This document shows, piece by piece, positions 33,877 to 46,733 of a stretch of 64,000 bases of DNA. Source of the stretch: Dichomitus squalens LYAD-421 SS1 (Eukaryota; Basidiomycota; Agaricomycetes; Polyporales; Polyporaceae); the NCBI RefSeq assembly GCF_000275845.1, contig NW_006766922.1, forward strand, positions 65,403 to 129,402, read 5' to 3'. The notes beneath the pieces were generated by a model, which saw only the letters and a program-made list of their open reading frames with translations, did not search any database and had not been told where the DNA came from. Both the position numbers and the translations under genes were made by a program. Position 1 is the stretch's first letter. Every line of letters begins with the position of its first letter.

Positions 33877-36800
33877 GGCGGTGAAGGGGTGGACGGGGTG
33901 GGGGGAAAACCGGGGGCGGCAACCCTAGACTAAGCTAGAAGCGTTCGCGTGCAAGGGCGACGGAGGGCGGAGCAGCGGAAGGGGAAGAAGAGGTGGAGGA
34001 AGGATGAACGGTCGCCAGCAGCCGCCAAGGATTTAAATATCCGTCCTCTCCCAGCTGCCAGATCACGCCAAACACGCGCAAATAGCCCTCCCAGCCTCTG
34101 GCGCCGGGCTCTTTGGCGTTGATCCGGGCGAATGTCGCGCATTTGCCCTCCGGAGATGCTATCGGCCGCGCCGTCCGACTCGGCATGCTGCATTTTTCGC
34201 GCGTCCCTACTGGCCAGCGTCCGTTGCCGTATGCAGCCCGTGCTGAGTGCGCCCGCTCGGGGCCCCTCGGGTCGATAACGTCCGCGCCGTCCTGCATGAG
34301 CCGCGAGTCAGCCGTGCGTTCCATGTCCGACGCCGCCGTCGTTACTAGTCATGCTCGCTGCGTCCGACATGCCCCTCAATCGGACTCGTGTCTACCAGCC
34401 TTCCATCTATCGCGAGCCGCCCTAATCGCACGCCATGTTTTGATGTTAGCGATTGCCCTCGCAGCTCGCCTCTTTGAGAACGGGATTTGCGACGTCCCGA
34501 TCTGGACGCCCGCTGCTGCGACCGAATATCGGCCCAACCACACATGTACAGCGGCGGACGTGTGCGTGGCAGGCGTGCAACAGCCTGGGACTTGGTGGTT
34601 GCTACCCGCCAGCCCTCATCAGCTTCTCCCTCGTCAAACCGTGTCCAACATCGTGTCGTGTGCACCCCTACGTGCCCTCGCGCTATATCATTGGCCCCTG
34701 CGGAGGCCAATGGGCACACTCCGCCACTGATGACCGCCGTATCGTGAATGATGCATCACCGCGCTATCATCCGTCTGCAGCTTCCCCGCGCACGCACACT
34801 TGTGTAGAGTGGCACTGCGCGAACCGAAAGCGATGCTCGATGCTCACCACCTCCTCGATGCCGACGCTGCTTCAAAACACTTCTTCTTGGACCCCAGTCT
34901 TGGCCCCGACTACCTGTTCTCCTCTTCACAGCGCTTTACGTCGCGGGCTCTCATGCTGCGAAACAGATACGGAGACGGACACGCGGGTTACCTCTTTCCG
35001 CAGGCGTGTCTCCCGTCGGTAATTATGCGGTGACACATACAAACCGTACCGAACTTCTGACCGGCTACTCCAGTGCGCAAGTTTGCTTGCGTCCACGCCC
35101 AGCCCTTGGCACACTGGTGTAGATGTGAACACTGTACATAGGCGGCGTTCAGGGCTCTCATCACGCATTCGAAAACACGGAGTGTTATCTGACACGAACC
35201 CGAACGCAAGTCCTCTTGATTGGCGCTCTATGTCCGCCCCCCGCACAGAAGTAAAGACCCATCTTCCTATATTCCTCCCCGTAGAGGAATCAAACGCTGA
35301 GGCGGCATTGCTATGAAGCAAGGTACGCAAGAACGTGGTGTCCCCACAACTGGCAGCCAAGTGAGCCGGCGGCTGACACCCAGCGACGAGTTCACGGACA
35401 TCCTGAGCGAATTTGACGGCGCCACCACGCGTACAGTAACCCGCTGCGCAGTCGCCCGATCGGGAGCACGCCCGCCGCCGCCCTCTTTCAGGCTCAAATG
35501 TACTGCAAGCCTCTGTGACCGTGTCATGAACTTCGTGTATGGACGTCGCGTGTGGACGTTGTGGCGCAGAATATCGTTTTTTGCACCTCATCTATGCACC
35601 TGCCGCTCCTGTCGTCTCGCCATCGCTCCTGGGCCGTCCGCGACCAGTAAATAGGACGTGTAATCCTCCACCTTGCAATAGCTCAGTTCGTTCAAGCGCC
35701 ATAGGAACGCGCCGTCACATCGGATAGGGACAGCGGTCGGATCGGACCCGGCTTCACAAAGGCACGAAGAAGCCTCCGTCGGCTTCCATTTCCAGAGCGC
35801 GCCCACTTCCTGCCATCTCCTGTGCTTTACAAACCTCCTCCTCGATGCCAAACCCACTCGTCCATTCCGCGCTGCGACCGAGTCCAGCCCAGCCTTCCAC
35901 CTGTACGAGAGCTTCGGAGACGGTCCATCGCTCGGCTAATTTCGCCGGTACGGTCTCCTGTCTGACCGGTCGCGCGCAGTCGGATTGTCCGCACTCCTTT
36001 AGCCACACCGGGTCCCTCGTTGACCCGCCCTTCACTACTTGTCAGGTTTGCTCTCCTCCGGTGAAGCACTCAGCTGGATCGTGCTCTCTTTGACTGTGTA
36101 AACATAGCCATGCGACCGTCGGTCCGGAAATATGCACAAATAAGGCAAGCCGGTGGCGGACCAAAATGCTCCTTCACAAAACAGAGCAAGCCGCCGGCAG
36201 GAAATGAGGGATTGAGACGGATTTGGGAAGGGTTAGGGTGATGTCACTCCACGCTAGCCGGTGATGGGGGCGAGGGCTGAGATTGCGATGCGCGCTTGTC
36301 AGCCGCGAGAAGGGAAGCGAGATCTGATTCCACGCGATGCGCATCTGGCCAGCCGAAATGTCGTCCGATGATCTGATCCTCGCCCCTCAGCCACCCGAGG
36401 AGTGTCTGGCCGTTTCCAAGCTGACCTCTCCCTCTCGTTGACTGCGGTTGACGAGGACGTATACATGCAGGCGGCTGCAGCTCTTGGCAGTCGTCTTGCT
36501 CGCTGTTCAGGCGCGAAACTCTTCGCCCTTCTTTTTCCTCGGAAGACCACAGCCGCCGTGATTGCCAGGATACCGTCCCATGGAGCCCCGTCTTCTATCT
36601 TCCCAAGTCAGTACTTTTGAATTTCAACTCACCGGAAAGCGTGACTTCAGCCTCCTCCGTGAACCGAGGGTACTTGTAACATAAGCTGTACATGCTCCAT
36701 GACACCCTGTCGTCGTCGGAGTGCCAGTGTGCGAACGACATGATCCCCATTCTATTCTATCTCTCGGGTCTCATGTCAAGCGAGCCTTTCGCCAATCGCA

Positions 36801-39800
36801 CATCGCCCGCGCACGGCCTGTGGGTTGACAGGAGTTATCTATCCATCTCTCGCGCTGTAACAGTCAAAGTATACCTCCGGTGCTCCCCATTGGTACTCGT
36901 GCAGTAGCCGCCTCTCGGAAGCATTCGCATTCGACGGGCGCATCGCGCGCGCACCGCCCCTCTCCACAGATAGCTCAAACCACACCCATTCGCCGGTCCG
37001 CGTTCGTATAAATACACTCGCCCGAGGACGCTCCCAGGTACGCCGTGCGCGGGCACATCTGTCCATTTTCTAGCTCACGTGGACTTCTAGGCTGCATATA
37101 GACGGTGTTCATGTCGACGTCATGTCCGCGCATGTCCATTTGTCGTGTGCGTCTGGTATGGCGGCGAGAGAAGCTCGGACTGCGCGTGGGCGCAGTCATG
37201 TTCCACCTACCTCATCGCTGCTATAAGCTGACCGTGGCCAGACATGGCCGTGTCGTTTCAAGGGATGCCGAGAGCCACTCGCCTGGGCTCGTACCGGACT
37301 CAGTTGGATGGGCCCACAGATCTGTATCCGTATGCGTTTACGCAAGGTCGCGCGCCCACGGAACCTGCGCGTGGTGCCCGAGACGACGCCCCAGGCGTGT
37401 GTGGTGGATTCACATAAGTAGCCCACGCAGCCCCCAGCCCGAAAGGCACACCTCTCCTCCAGAAGAGAGTAGAGTCGAGAAGGGTCGCCGATCGTGCGTC
37501 ATAGAATGCGGAGCGCCAGGTCTCCCCGGTGAACGTCGCACATTCGTTTCGGTTCCTTTGGCTTCCCTCATTCGTATCGCAGACGATTGCCGTCTTCCAT
37601 GTGTACTCGCAAAGCCCCTGTAGATCCTCGCAGCTCGCTCACCTTCGGGAAGGAGGTTAGTCCAAGCCGTCTCGCATCTCCTTCGTGGTCGCGTGCGCAC
37701 TCGGGCTCTTCGCTGCTATCTTTGGATATCTTACAGTTCCTTTGCGGCACGGGACTCGAGCTAGCTTCAGAAGCCGCGCGAATCTCGGCCGCAAGCCCGA
37801 CATGCCCCACGTACCACCGTTTACGGCAAGCCTCGAGGAGGCAACGTTCTGAGGTTCTCGAAGCTGCACATGTGGGTAGACGTAACGCAGCTCGACCGGA
37901 CTTATCATGTGTGAATGGAGGATGATCATTGGCAACAGCGATACCACTGCTCGGACGGCAGCGGAATCGGGACGGACAGGCACGGGCAGAAGGTGACCAC
38001 AGAATGAACCTATGTACGCTGTATGCAGGCGACGTCACGGAGGGTATGTGAAGGTTTGCGTATCTACGGGCAGACACTAATCTCTAGCGACGTGCTGGTT
38101 TGCAGTCATCCTTGGAGGGCATTGCGTCTCATACATTCGTCCGAGAGCGTTTCTGAATGCGGGATGTGCTCAACGTGGTGTACTTGCGTGAGCTGCAGCG
38201 TCCCTGGCCGGTTTGTAAGACACGCACCACCAGGCGTGCTCTGGCTTCGCGGAGCCGAAAGCGAACGCGAAGATAGGACTGACTCATCGCGCCTTACCGA
38301 CGCGGTCCAGTGAATCCTCCGACTCGGCCAGGATCCATACTGGGTGGTGTTGATGAGAGATACCATATAGAGCGTTGATTGCCTCCCCGGACAGTCCGCA
38401 TCGGAAGACGGTCGGAGGATGGTGTGGCTGGAAGGTATGACATGCGAGCCCATACGGTCGCAAACCCGCGTGTATGAATGGCCAGACCCACTCACCAGTA
38501 GCAAGTGTGGCGAATCAGATACATCGAGTGGTGAGACCGCCCGAATCCTAGACCAGCGCAGATACCAGTACTGAGAGTCGATGTCTCCGAGAGCAGCCTG
38601 AAGGAGAATCAAGAGAAATCTGAGGACACTGATCGTCTACTTACTGAAAGTTCCAAAGTTCCACTCGGGACCTCTCGATGCGAAAGCCCGACTGAGCGTG
38701 CCTTGCCTCTGGAGACCTCTGTTGATGCCGGTCTTGTTTTTCTCCAAAATTGATTGCCGCAAATACGCCTGCTCGCCACATGGAGGATGCCCAATCGTCG
38801 AAGTCTGGAGAACGTGAAGCCGGCCGATGATCGAAGGGAGAGCGACGAGGTCGGCTCGTTGACGAGGCTGCTTACGCAACAGATGGGTCGGCCTTCGGAC
38901 CGACCGGAACCGGTCGGACGCCGCTTTGAAATTGCCCTGCGCGACGCGCACTGCGCCGAGCTCGCTGCGACGAGGGCCTCCGACGCTGCGTCTTCCGCTG
39001 AGCTCTCCGGGACTCTCAGCGTCCTCTTGCGACATCCGGTTCGATCCTGCTCGTTGCTTGGAGCGCCAACGATATCCTTCCTTCACGCACGGTAAGCCGT
39101 TGCTGTACTCTCCTTGTCAGAAGCTTTCCGGCTTGCCCCTGGACCGACCACCGCGACCTAGTCCAGCCTGCGTGCGCCACACGCTCTCACTGACACCTCG
39201 ACCGGTGCACACTTGTCTCTGTCCAGCTGGCTATCCTGGAGACGGAGCCAAATCGGCGTTCATCTGCATGCTCGTCGCTGTCGGGCACATCTCGGGCGAC
39301 GATCTCGACGATCGCTTATATCATGCAAGCTCAAGGCTTCTGTGCCCTACGCTGGGTTATGCCGGGCTCTGCGGATACTTCATAACCCCACCAAGAAATC
39401 GTCGCGATTCGGCCCTTGGACTCCCGTCGACGTTTTCGCGAGCGCCGTCGTGTTGGTCGCGGCCGCTACAGCGGTAGCCGGCGGCAGAAGACGTGCTGAA
39501 GGTGAGTACTCATCGGCTTTTGGACTTGGTCGCGGGCTTGGCGTCGCGGGGATAACATCTCCTTTACTTCTGTCGATGCCCGTGGCTTGTCGTGTGTCCT
39601 GTCCATTGGCTAGCCAATCAAATGGAAGACTTCGTTGCCATATTCTCGTTATCCGTCCACGTGCGAGCCTCGGCCGAGGTGAAAGCGTTGCCGCATGTCC
39701 TATAATTCCCGCTCTTGCACGGCTGGCGCATGGTCACTTCCCGGTCTGTCGATTTGGCAATGTTTGCGACTTCCATGGCGGAGGTATGTGCTTGTGCTGA

Positions 39801-40919
39801 GGAGAGGCGTGTATGTTTGGTACATTAACGCTATGTACTCGCAACGTACACGCTGGGCAAGCGTCGGTGCGGGACGGTTCCGATGTGCACATTCGCGTCA
39901 TTTACCCCATTTACCCTGCTTCTTCTGCCTGCGGAGTCCATGCTACTGTACATAGTCCATTTCCAACGTCGCCAAGCCATCTCGTGAATTTGAACGCCTA
40001 TTCCCTATTGCTTCCCAGATCATTGATATTTGGTGCGCTCCGTCCCCCGACGACGCTGAATGCGGTCAGGTCGTCTCTGATCGGTACATAGCATTGCTCG
40101 CGCAGAATTGCTGATGGATGGATCATGAAAGATGGTGGGGTGCATCTGTTCGCAGCAACGCGTCTAGCCGATGAGACCCCGCATCTACACCATCCTGAGA
40201 AGGGTGCTGGGGGCGGTGCGTTTTCTGTGCGATTGGCTCCTCGTATACTTGACGTCTTGTGTTCAACGAACGAGGCGGTACGGGTTGCCTCCGAACGAGA
40301 CAACATGCGATGTGAACGCTGAAATGTCACCTTGGTAGAACAAAGCGTACTCGACGTGTTTATATCTGAAGAAGTTCGTTCAACTCGAGCAGAGCTGCGG
40401 TTTACTTCTCCTTCCGTAGAAGCGAGGCGATGCTGTCTAACGAATAGGGGAGTGTTGCAATCAAAGGTAGACCTAGCCTGGCAATCGGCACGCTAATGTC
40501 TCAGATATTATCGCCGAAGCATCTGGTCACTATAAGCTGCTTGGGCAGTGGATGAGCAGATGTGTACGCACACTGCTCTATTCTAGACGGCCATGAACTT
40601 CGGCCCATTTCGCGAGGAGCATGTCTCGAGCAACCATACGATCCGTTCCCGTGCCGAACCACTCCCGTAGCACCGAAAATCGCACGGCGTGACGTTTGCG
40701 GAGCAGAGGTGCGAGCAGTCAACGTTACGCAAAGATCATGTCTAGGGATCGAAATTCTCACTGGATACATTCCTCAGACATAACGTCGTTATGGCGGACA
40801 TACTCGTACAACAAAATCACGGACAAATCGTTTGGGCCATGAACCGCGCTCGCCAGCGCGGACGGATTTTTGGAACGCTTCGTCTTCTCTCTCCACTAGT
40901 GCATCTATGAGCACATCTC
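33877..40919. other. Gene-poor 7-kb region upstream of the H+-ATPase
   Basis: Seven kilobases without a gene I can support. Open frames exist on both strands, up to about 220 codons (34926-35591 minus, 34113-34730 plus). They overlap each other, are rich in Arg, Ser, His and Cys, and do not link through introns or resemble known families. An ATTTAAATAT stretch near 34030, about 155 bp before the ATPase start, could be its core promoter. The rest may include long regulatory sequence, unrecognised noncoding transcripts or old decayed elements. Confidence 0.5.
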
Positions 40920-43002
40920 TCATCCGACAGTCAAGTCGATGATGAACTCCGGCTCCACCTTGACCTGCAGAACCGCGCCCTTCCTCTTCTTGAATGGATG
41001 GCTCTTCCCAGCGCTGATAGAGCCTTCGTTCGCGGCGTCGGTATCGGCGCTGCGCTTCTGCGTCATCGTCATACCCTCGCGCGGCTTTCTAGGCCCCGTG
41101 GAAGACGTCGAAGGGCTGTCTTTCTGCGGTGGAGTGGAGATAGAGGTTTTGATATCAGTCATGGGTTTCTTCCCTTTCTCAGCTGCCCGACGGTGTTCGT
41201 TGACGTAGCGGCTGATTACTTTTCCCCAGGCAGCAGGCGTCAGCCAGTCGCCCCTAGTTCGCGACTCGAAGGAACAACGTACTAGAAGCGTGTCTTGGGT
41301 TGTTCGCGATAGAACTCCAAGCCGGTCCAGATCGCTTGCTGTTCTGTGTGACAAAGGGGAGCACGAGTTGAACGACCATGTACGTCCGCATATCGGTAGA
41401 CGTACCTGTGGACGGCGGCTGAACGCAATCCACGGGGTTTTCTTGTACTCAAACGTCCCCCATATGGCATCATTCTCGTACCGGTACAGGGCCATGGCAC
41501 GGAGATCTTCGTCCTTCACCGGCACACAGGTTGTGCGCCCCTTCGATCTGGCCTTGTTGCTCTTTCCGAGGAGAGTATGCGACGCGGCCGTAGGTGATGC
41601 CCCATCCTCGTACGGGGATCCTTGGTCGTCGTCGCTCTCTTCCTCTTTCTCGTACTCGTCCGCTCCATCGTTATCGGTCAGGGGACTGCCTCTCAGCTCT
41701 TCCTCCCTATCGACTCGCTTGCGGGCATCGATGTACACGCGGTCAGGCTGCTCGGAGTGGTCTCCCCAATGTTTCTTCCATACCTCGGCGGTGCGGTGCG
41801 GCAGCTGCGGTAGGCACATAGTCAACGGCATGATATTGCATCAGGGGGTGCAGGTAGGCGTACCTCTACCTCCAGCTCTCGAAAGAGCGTCTCCTTTTTC
41901 GGAAGAGGACCCTCTCGCAGGCGCCAGCGCAGCCAGTGCATGAAAAAGATCTTCTCTTCTTTCGTAAATTTGCTCCCGGGCTCGCCCATCACGGCGGGCA
42001 AAGGAGGCTTCATTGAGCCATCAGAAGGGGGGATAAGGGTGTCACCGTGGAATCCGTCTGGGATTTCGCCCCTCTTTGGTCTGTGTACGGTAGGCTTTGA
42101 GGATGCCCCGTCCTGCGCGCTCGCGGACGCGTTCGTAGTCGCAGGAACTAGCGCCTCTTCAATATGCTTCGAGTTTGCGGAAGGTTTGGCAGCTATTGGA
42201 GCCGGTTTCCCGGGATTTCTGCACAACATAGTTAGTTGCGCGGGATGCAAATTTGATCAACGAAACGAGCAAAGTCGTACCGAGCATTTCGAGGCCGCTC
42301 ATCGTGACGCGTCGATACTGGTGGGCCCCCTGCAAGGCCGGATGGATTGATATCGGGGTTCGATGGCGCAGGATTGGTACCAGGAAATGTTTTGGGATAC
42401 AGTTTGTCAACGTGAGTGACGAACAACGTCATCCACTCTTTGATATGTTCGTCAGCTTCTCGGGCCAATGACTTATTACGGTGGCGAGAACGTACCTGTC
42501 TCACTGCGACCGGTTTTCTGGCGAGGTACATACAATGAGCGACGAATATTCGAGAACAGACCCTTGTATACGCACCTTACTTAGCCCCTCCAGAATCCGC
42601 GGCGGTGTCAAGCCATTTTCGATGCCCTTCTTGAAGGCATCGACGAGAGCTTCCTCGTCCGCTGCACCCAGTTCGGCTGGATCTTCTTTCTTGTCCTCTT
42701 TCCGCATTGCCTCAAAGAACTCCTGGAGTCGTTGTTGCTGGACCGGAGACAGTACCCCTAATGGGAGCTGCGGAGGCATCGGACCCATCGCCGGATATGG
42801 GATCTGCGGCCACTGTTGCGCTGGGTTGTACAGACCTTGTTGTGGCGCAAGCTGCCAATATCCTTGGAATCCTGTGAGTTCCGTTGGATTATCTACGGCG
42901 ATCCACACGGCTCAACGGTTTACCTTGTGGCTGACTGTAGGGTTGTTGAAGCAGTCCCATCGCTGCGTTGTACAGTATCTGAGAGTAAAAGTTAGGATTC
43001 AT
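40920..43002 (-). CDS. SANT/Myb-like helical-module protein with C-terminal SUMO-interaction-like motif, paralog A
   Basis: Eight exons (43002-42924, 42871-42576, 42517-42496, 42437-42281, 42218-41864, 41804-41406, 41343-41283, 41218-40920) give 555 residues in continuous phase. Exon 3 is 22 nt. After a Gln/Pro/Tyr-rich N terminus there are three helical modules with spaced aromatic residues: about 100-155 (EALVDAFKKGIENGLTP ... GEWMTLFVTHVDKLYP), about 262-320 (FTKEEKIFFMHWLRWRL ... LPHRTAEVWKKHW) and about 393-455 (DLRAMALYRYENDAIW ... WIAFSRRPQ). The pattern suggests SANT/Myb-like folds. An acidic/Ser region and a basic KKRKG patch follow, then the C terminus IIDLTVG, a good SUMO-interaction motif. 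This suggests a nuclear chromatin-associated protein. The domain call is by eye, and no named family is claimed. It is a tandem paralog of 43811-45872. Confidence 0.8.
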
Positions 43003-43810
43003 GAGGAAGGTAGGGCGTCGGTGCGGCCGGGGGGGACGGGGACACGAAGTGAGGGCCGATAACGGGGTAGCGGCCGAAGAAAGGATGGGGAATGTCGACC
43101 GAGCATTATCAGTTGTCCAAGTACCTCGCGGCGACTGGCTTCTCAAACTCCATAAAACTTCGCCAATACAGTGGGTCTGAACCTCCCAAAGTCTTCTTCC
43201 GGAAATACCGAGTACCATCGAAGCCGTGACCACGGTCGTCTAGCTAGATCCCTTCACGTTAAACGCTCGTGCTGCTTGCAACCACTGCTAGACGGGAACC
43301 TCGTGGCATCTGGAACCTATCCGACCTTGACGTACGTCTTTTGTCATTCAACGACAGCATTTATCTGGGTTCGATCAACGTGGGTCAGTGAGTCACCTGA
43401 ACACCCACCCTCCCTTCCCAGCGGCGTCCACTTCACGGGCCAGGCGTGCGGTGTTAGGAACTAAGGCGAGAGCTCAATTCTTGTCTCATGTACCGAGACA
43501 TGACGTCCTGCAAAGCAGTCCAAGAGCTGTGGCATGTAAGGAATGTAGGGGGAGTGCGTAATCCAGAGAAGAGAGACCTCGCCAATCGTACATTGATCAA
43601 GGCAGAATTCAAGCAAGGTATGCCAATGTAATCCTCTGTAGCATCCGATACAACGGAAATGTCAACTTGGAGCCTCCGTGTTCCACCACCCAGAATATCT
43701 TAGTCCACATTCGAAGTTGGCCAACCATGACCGGTCGAGGGCGTCTCACATAGAACCCACAAAACGGGTATCTAAGATCTATCCGCAGCTGAGGATTGTG
43801 CCGCCGACTG
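43003..43810. other. Spacer between tandem paralogs
   Basis: About 800 bp separating the start of paralog A from the stop of paralog B. It must contain the promoter of A and the 3' end of B. No other gene is seen. Confidence 0.45.
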
Positions 43811-45872
43811 CTACACGCCGATGGTCAGGTCGATCACATCCTGGTCACTCACGGCCCAGCGGACGTTGATCTCCCTCGACGTTGTTTGAGCCGTTACAGA
43901 GGGACCAGATTCGCTCGAAGCCTCCATATGTGCAGGAAGCTTCAGCGTAGCTGGCTCAAGGTCTTGCTTGGGAACTGCCGAGGACGGTGTCGCCGCAGAC
44001 GTTTGCGGAGGTGGGGCAGGCAGGGCTTGCTTTGACGTGATCGGCTTCTCCCCCTCGGATTCACTGCGGTACTCTTGGACATAGCGATCAATCACTATCC
44101 CAGCGACATAAAACTCTTAGCAGAAGTCAACTGCGGACATGAGAATACACATATCGACGCCATGTTTCGGGTTTCGTGCAATATGCTTCCAGGCCGTCAG
44201 CGATCGCCGGGCATTCTACCGTTGAGGAAGAGGTGGTGAGCAAGGCCTATCGTGCAATTTAACCGATGCACTCACTTCGGGACGTGTCGCAAAGTCGTCC
44301 CACGGAGCGTATTTGTAACGGCTTGTTGCCCACACGGCATCCTTCTCGAATTTGTATCGCGCCATGGCGCGAAGGTCCGTGTCGGTCACAGGCAAGCTCG
44401 GAGATCGCTTGCTTTTGCTCTCGGAACTGGAGGACGGAGTGGCCACAGGCTTCGCTTCTCCTTTGTCAATCAGCGGTCTTCCGTCCTCGCGTAGGTTCTG
44501 CTCTTCCTCGTCAGAGTTGGCATCGCTGAGCTCCGCCAACGAGGTAAGCGACCCTCGCGTGGCGTCTGGCCTTTCAGCACGCTTTCGGGCCGCAATGTAG
44601 ACAGCGTTGGGAGCGTCGGGATTTTCGGCCCAGAACCGCTTCCACGTATCAGCCGTACGTTTCGGTAACTACGGAGACAAAGTAGTGAGCGTTGTTCTAA
44701 GAATCCGGGCAATCTTTCATACTTCTCTTTCGAGCTCCTTGAAGAGGGTCTCTTTGTCGGGGAGCCCCTCCTCTCGAAGCCTCCAGTGCAGCCAATGAAT
44801 GAAGAAGACTTTCTCTTCCTGCGTGAACCTAGTCCCAGGCTCACCAAGCCGCGTTGGGTAAGGAGGCTTCTCGGAGCCGTCAAAAGGAGGGATCCTGATC
44901 TCGCCGTAAAAGATGCCTGCTGTGCGTTCGCTCTTGATTTTGTTGGAAGAGAAGGCGACCGGGGTGGAGGGCGAGCAGATCCGTGCCTCCGTGGGTGCCT
45001 TCGTAGTGGGCTGTGCGCGGTCACCGGATTCAAGGGGAGGTTTCGAGCTTGTAAAGCTCGTGCGAGCTGCAGACGCTGATGCTTGACTTCAAGACGGTAG
45101 CGGTTGGTAAGTTACAGAGCGTTCTAGATTCGTTTAGAGCAAGGCCATACCCAGCATCTTGAGGCTGTTGACCTGTCGGCTCGGAGGCGGACGGGTGGTT
45201 CTCGGATCCGGCAGGACGACCGACAAGAGAGGGCGCAGGAACGGCATCGGGAAACACTTTAGGATACAGCTTCTTGACATGAGCGACAAAAATCTTCATC
45301 CATTCTTTGAATTGCTCGTCAGCCTGTTGTCGCATTTCAATACATGGAGCAGGAGCTTACCTATGTCGCTATGCTGGTTCTTCTGGGTATGATCATATGA
45401 TTAGCATGGGGTTTTGAGCGCGAATCTTTTGGGTGCGTACGTTGTTCACTTCCTGGAAGACTTGCAACGACGTCAAGCCGTGTTCCATCCCCTTCTTGAA
45501 CGCCTCAACAAGAGTGATTTCGTCATCAACGCTCAACTCTGGTTCTAGAGGGTTTCCTTCTTCCTTTACCACTCTATGCGTCGCCTGTAGGAAATCCTGG
45601 AACCATGATTGCTGAGCCAGAGCCGGAACGTGGAATCCTTGTGGGTATCGTGGCACGAAAGGGCCCATCGCCGCCAAGGCTGGAGGGAGCAGCCATGGTT
45701 GCAATGGGTTGTACGGACTCTGCTGCGGCAACAGCTGCCAACATCCGGCGAGTCCTTGTTGCGGAGCTGCGGCCATCCGCTGGGCCAGTTGACCTGGCGG
45801 ATAATAATACATATGGTGAAGCGCAAATACTACCGCATTGTGGAGCATCGGAGAGTACGAGTCGGGATTCAT
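43811..45872 (-). CDS. SANT/Myb-like helical-module protein with C-terminal SUMO-interaction-like motif, paralog B
   Basis: Seven exons (45872-45441, 45382-45361, 45304-45151, 45047-44723, 44668-44276, 44215-44149, 44094-43811) give 558 residues. The structure matches paralog A except that A has one extra intron near the N terminus. The 22-nt exon is conserved. The same three modules are present: VEAFKKGMEHGLTS ... GEWMKIFVAHVKKLYP, FTQEEKVFFIHWLHWRL ... LPKRTADTWKRFW, and DLRAMARYKFEKDAVW ... WDDFATRPE. The C terminus DVIDLTIGV is nearly the textbook VIDLT SUMO-interaction motif known from PIAS proteins. The middle Ser/Asp/Glu region is acidic and probably disordered. Conservation of the modules and tail, with fast divergence elsewhere, implies both copies are under selection. 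A nuclear, SUMO-linked regulatory role is inferred. Confidence 0.8.
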
Positions 45873-46733
45873 GATGAAAGCTTGGACGTTGATGTGGCAA
45901 GACACAGAGGACAGCCCTGTAATGAACAAGTCGATGGCGGACGGGGGGAGCAGGGAAAAATATCAACTGACCGCACGCGGTTCAAGTACCCACGGCGACT
46001 GGCTTCTTGATGAAAGTCGCGAATACGATGGTCCTCTAGATTCCTCTACTCTAAACGCTCGTGACTGCGCGAACATTATCCTGTTTGCAGCTAGAGGAAG
46101 TTGTACGGCTAATGCAGCCAGTGCACCAGACTTACAACACCATGTGCACGTTGGTTGAAGACTTTTTTGTGTCCAGTTCCAGTACATGCTACATCCTGGA
46201 TAGCGACAGAGATGTGAGTTCGTGCTGATATAAGTAATAGAACCGGGCGAAGGCCAAGACAGCACTTATCCATATGACACGGGTTGGTAAGGTCATTCCC
46301 TCCCCAGTCTACTCCCAGAGTTGTCGATACCAGATCAACGCTAGATCACAGCAAAATGTACGACAGAGAGCATGGAAATTGGATACCATCCAATTACAAG
46401 CAGTGAATGTATGAACAATATGTGAGCTAATAAAAACATGTTGAAAGCGAGGCATTTGTGAGAATTGAGTGTTGGTATGAGAGTTTGAGAGAGCGAGACG
46501 TTCTACAGGTGGTTGATGTCGAGGACGTCGGTTATAGATATCCGTTCCAATCCGGAAAAAGGATCAAAGGACAGACGTGTGGAGGCAACAATGGGAGAGA
46601 GGTCGCCAAAGAGGGGGCAAAGGGGAGAAGCATAACACCACGGCCGTCCAAGCATCTGACTAAAATACAAGTAATGTCAGTAAATGTCGCGCGAGGACAG
46701 GCGCTCGCAGTAGTAACATTTGATAAGGCGACA
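45873..46733. other. Intergenic, no gene seen
   Basis: About 860 bp between paralog B (promoter side) and the stop codon of the long low-complexity gene. AT-rich runs near 46380-46450 may be 3' untranslated sequence. No further gene is supported. Confidence 0.4.

Noticed and set aside
34113..35591. Two overlapping frames of about 205 (plus) and 221 (minus) codons
   Set aside because: Cys/Arg/His-rich, no splice-consistent neighbours, no family resemblance. Explained by base composition.
36228..36242. GGGTTAGGGTGA resembling a telomeric repeat
   Set aside because: A single TTAGGG unit without a tandem array. Chance occurrence.
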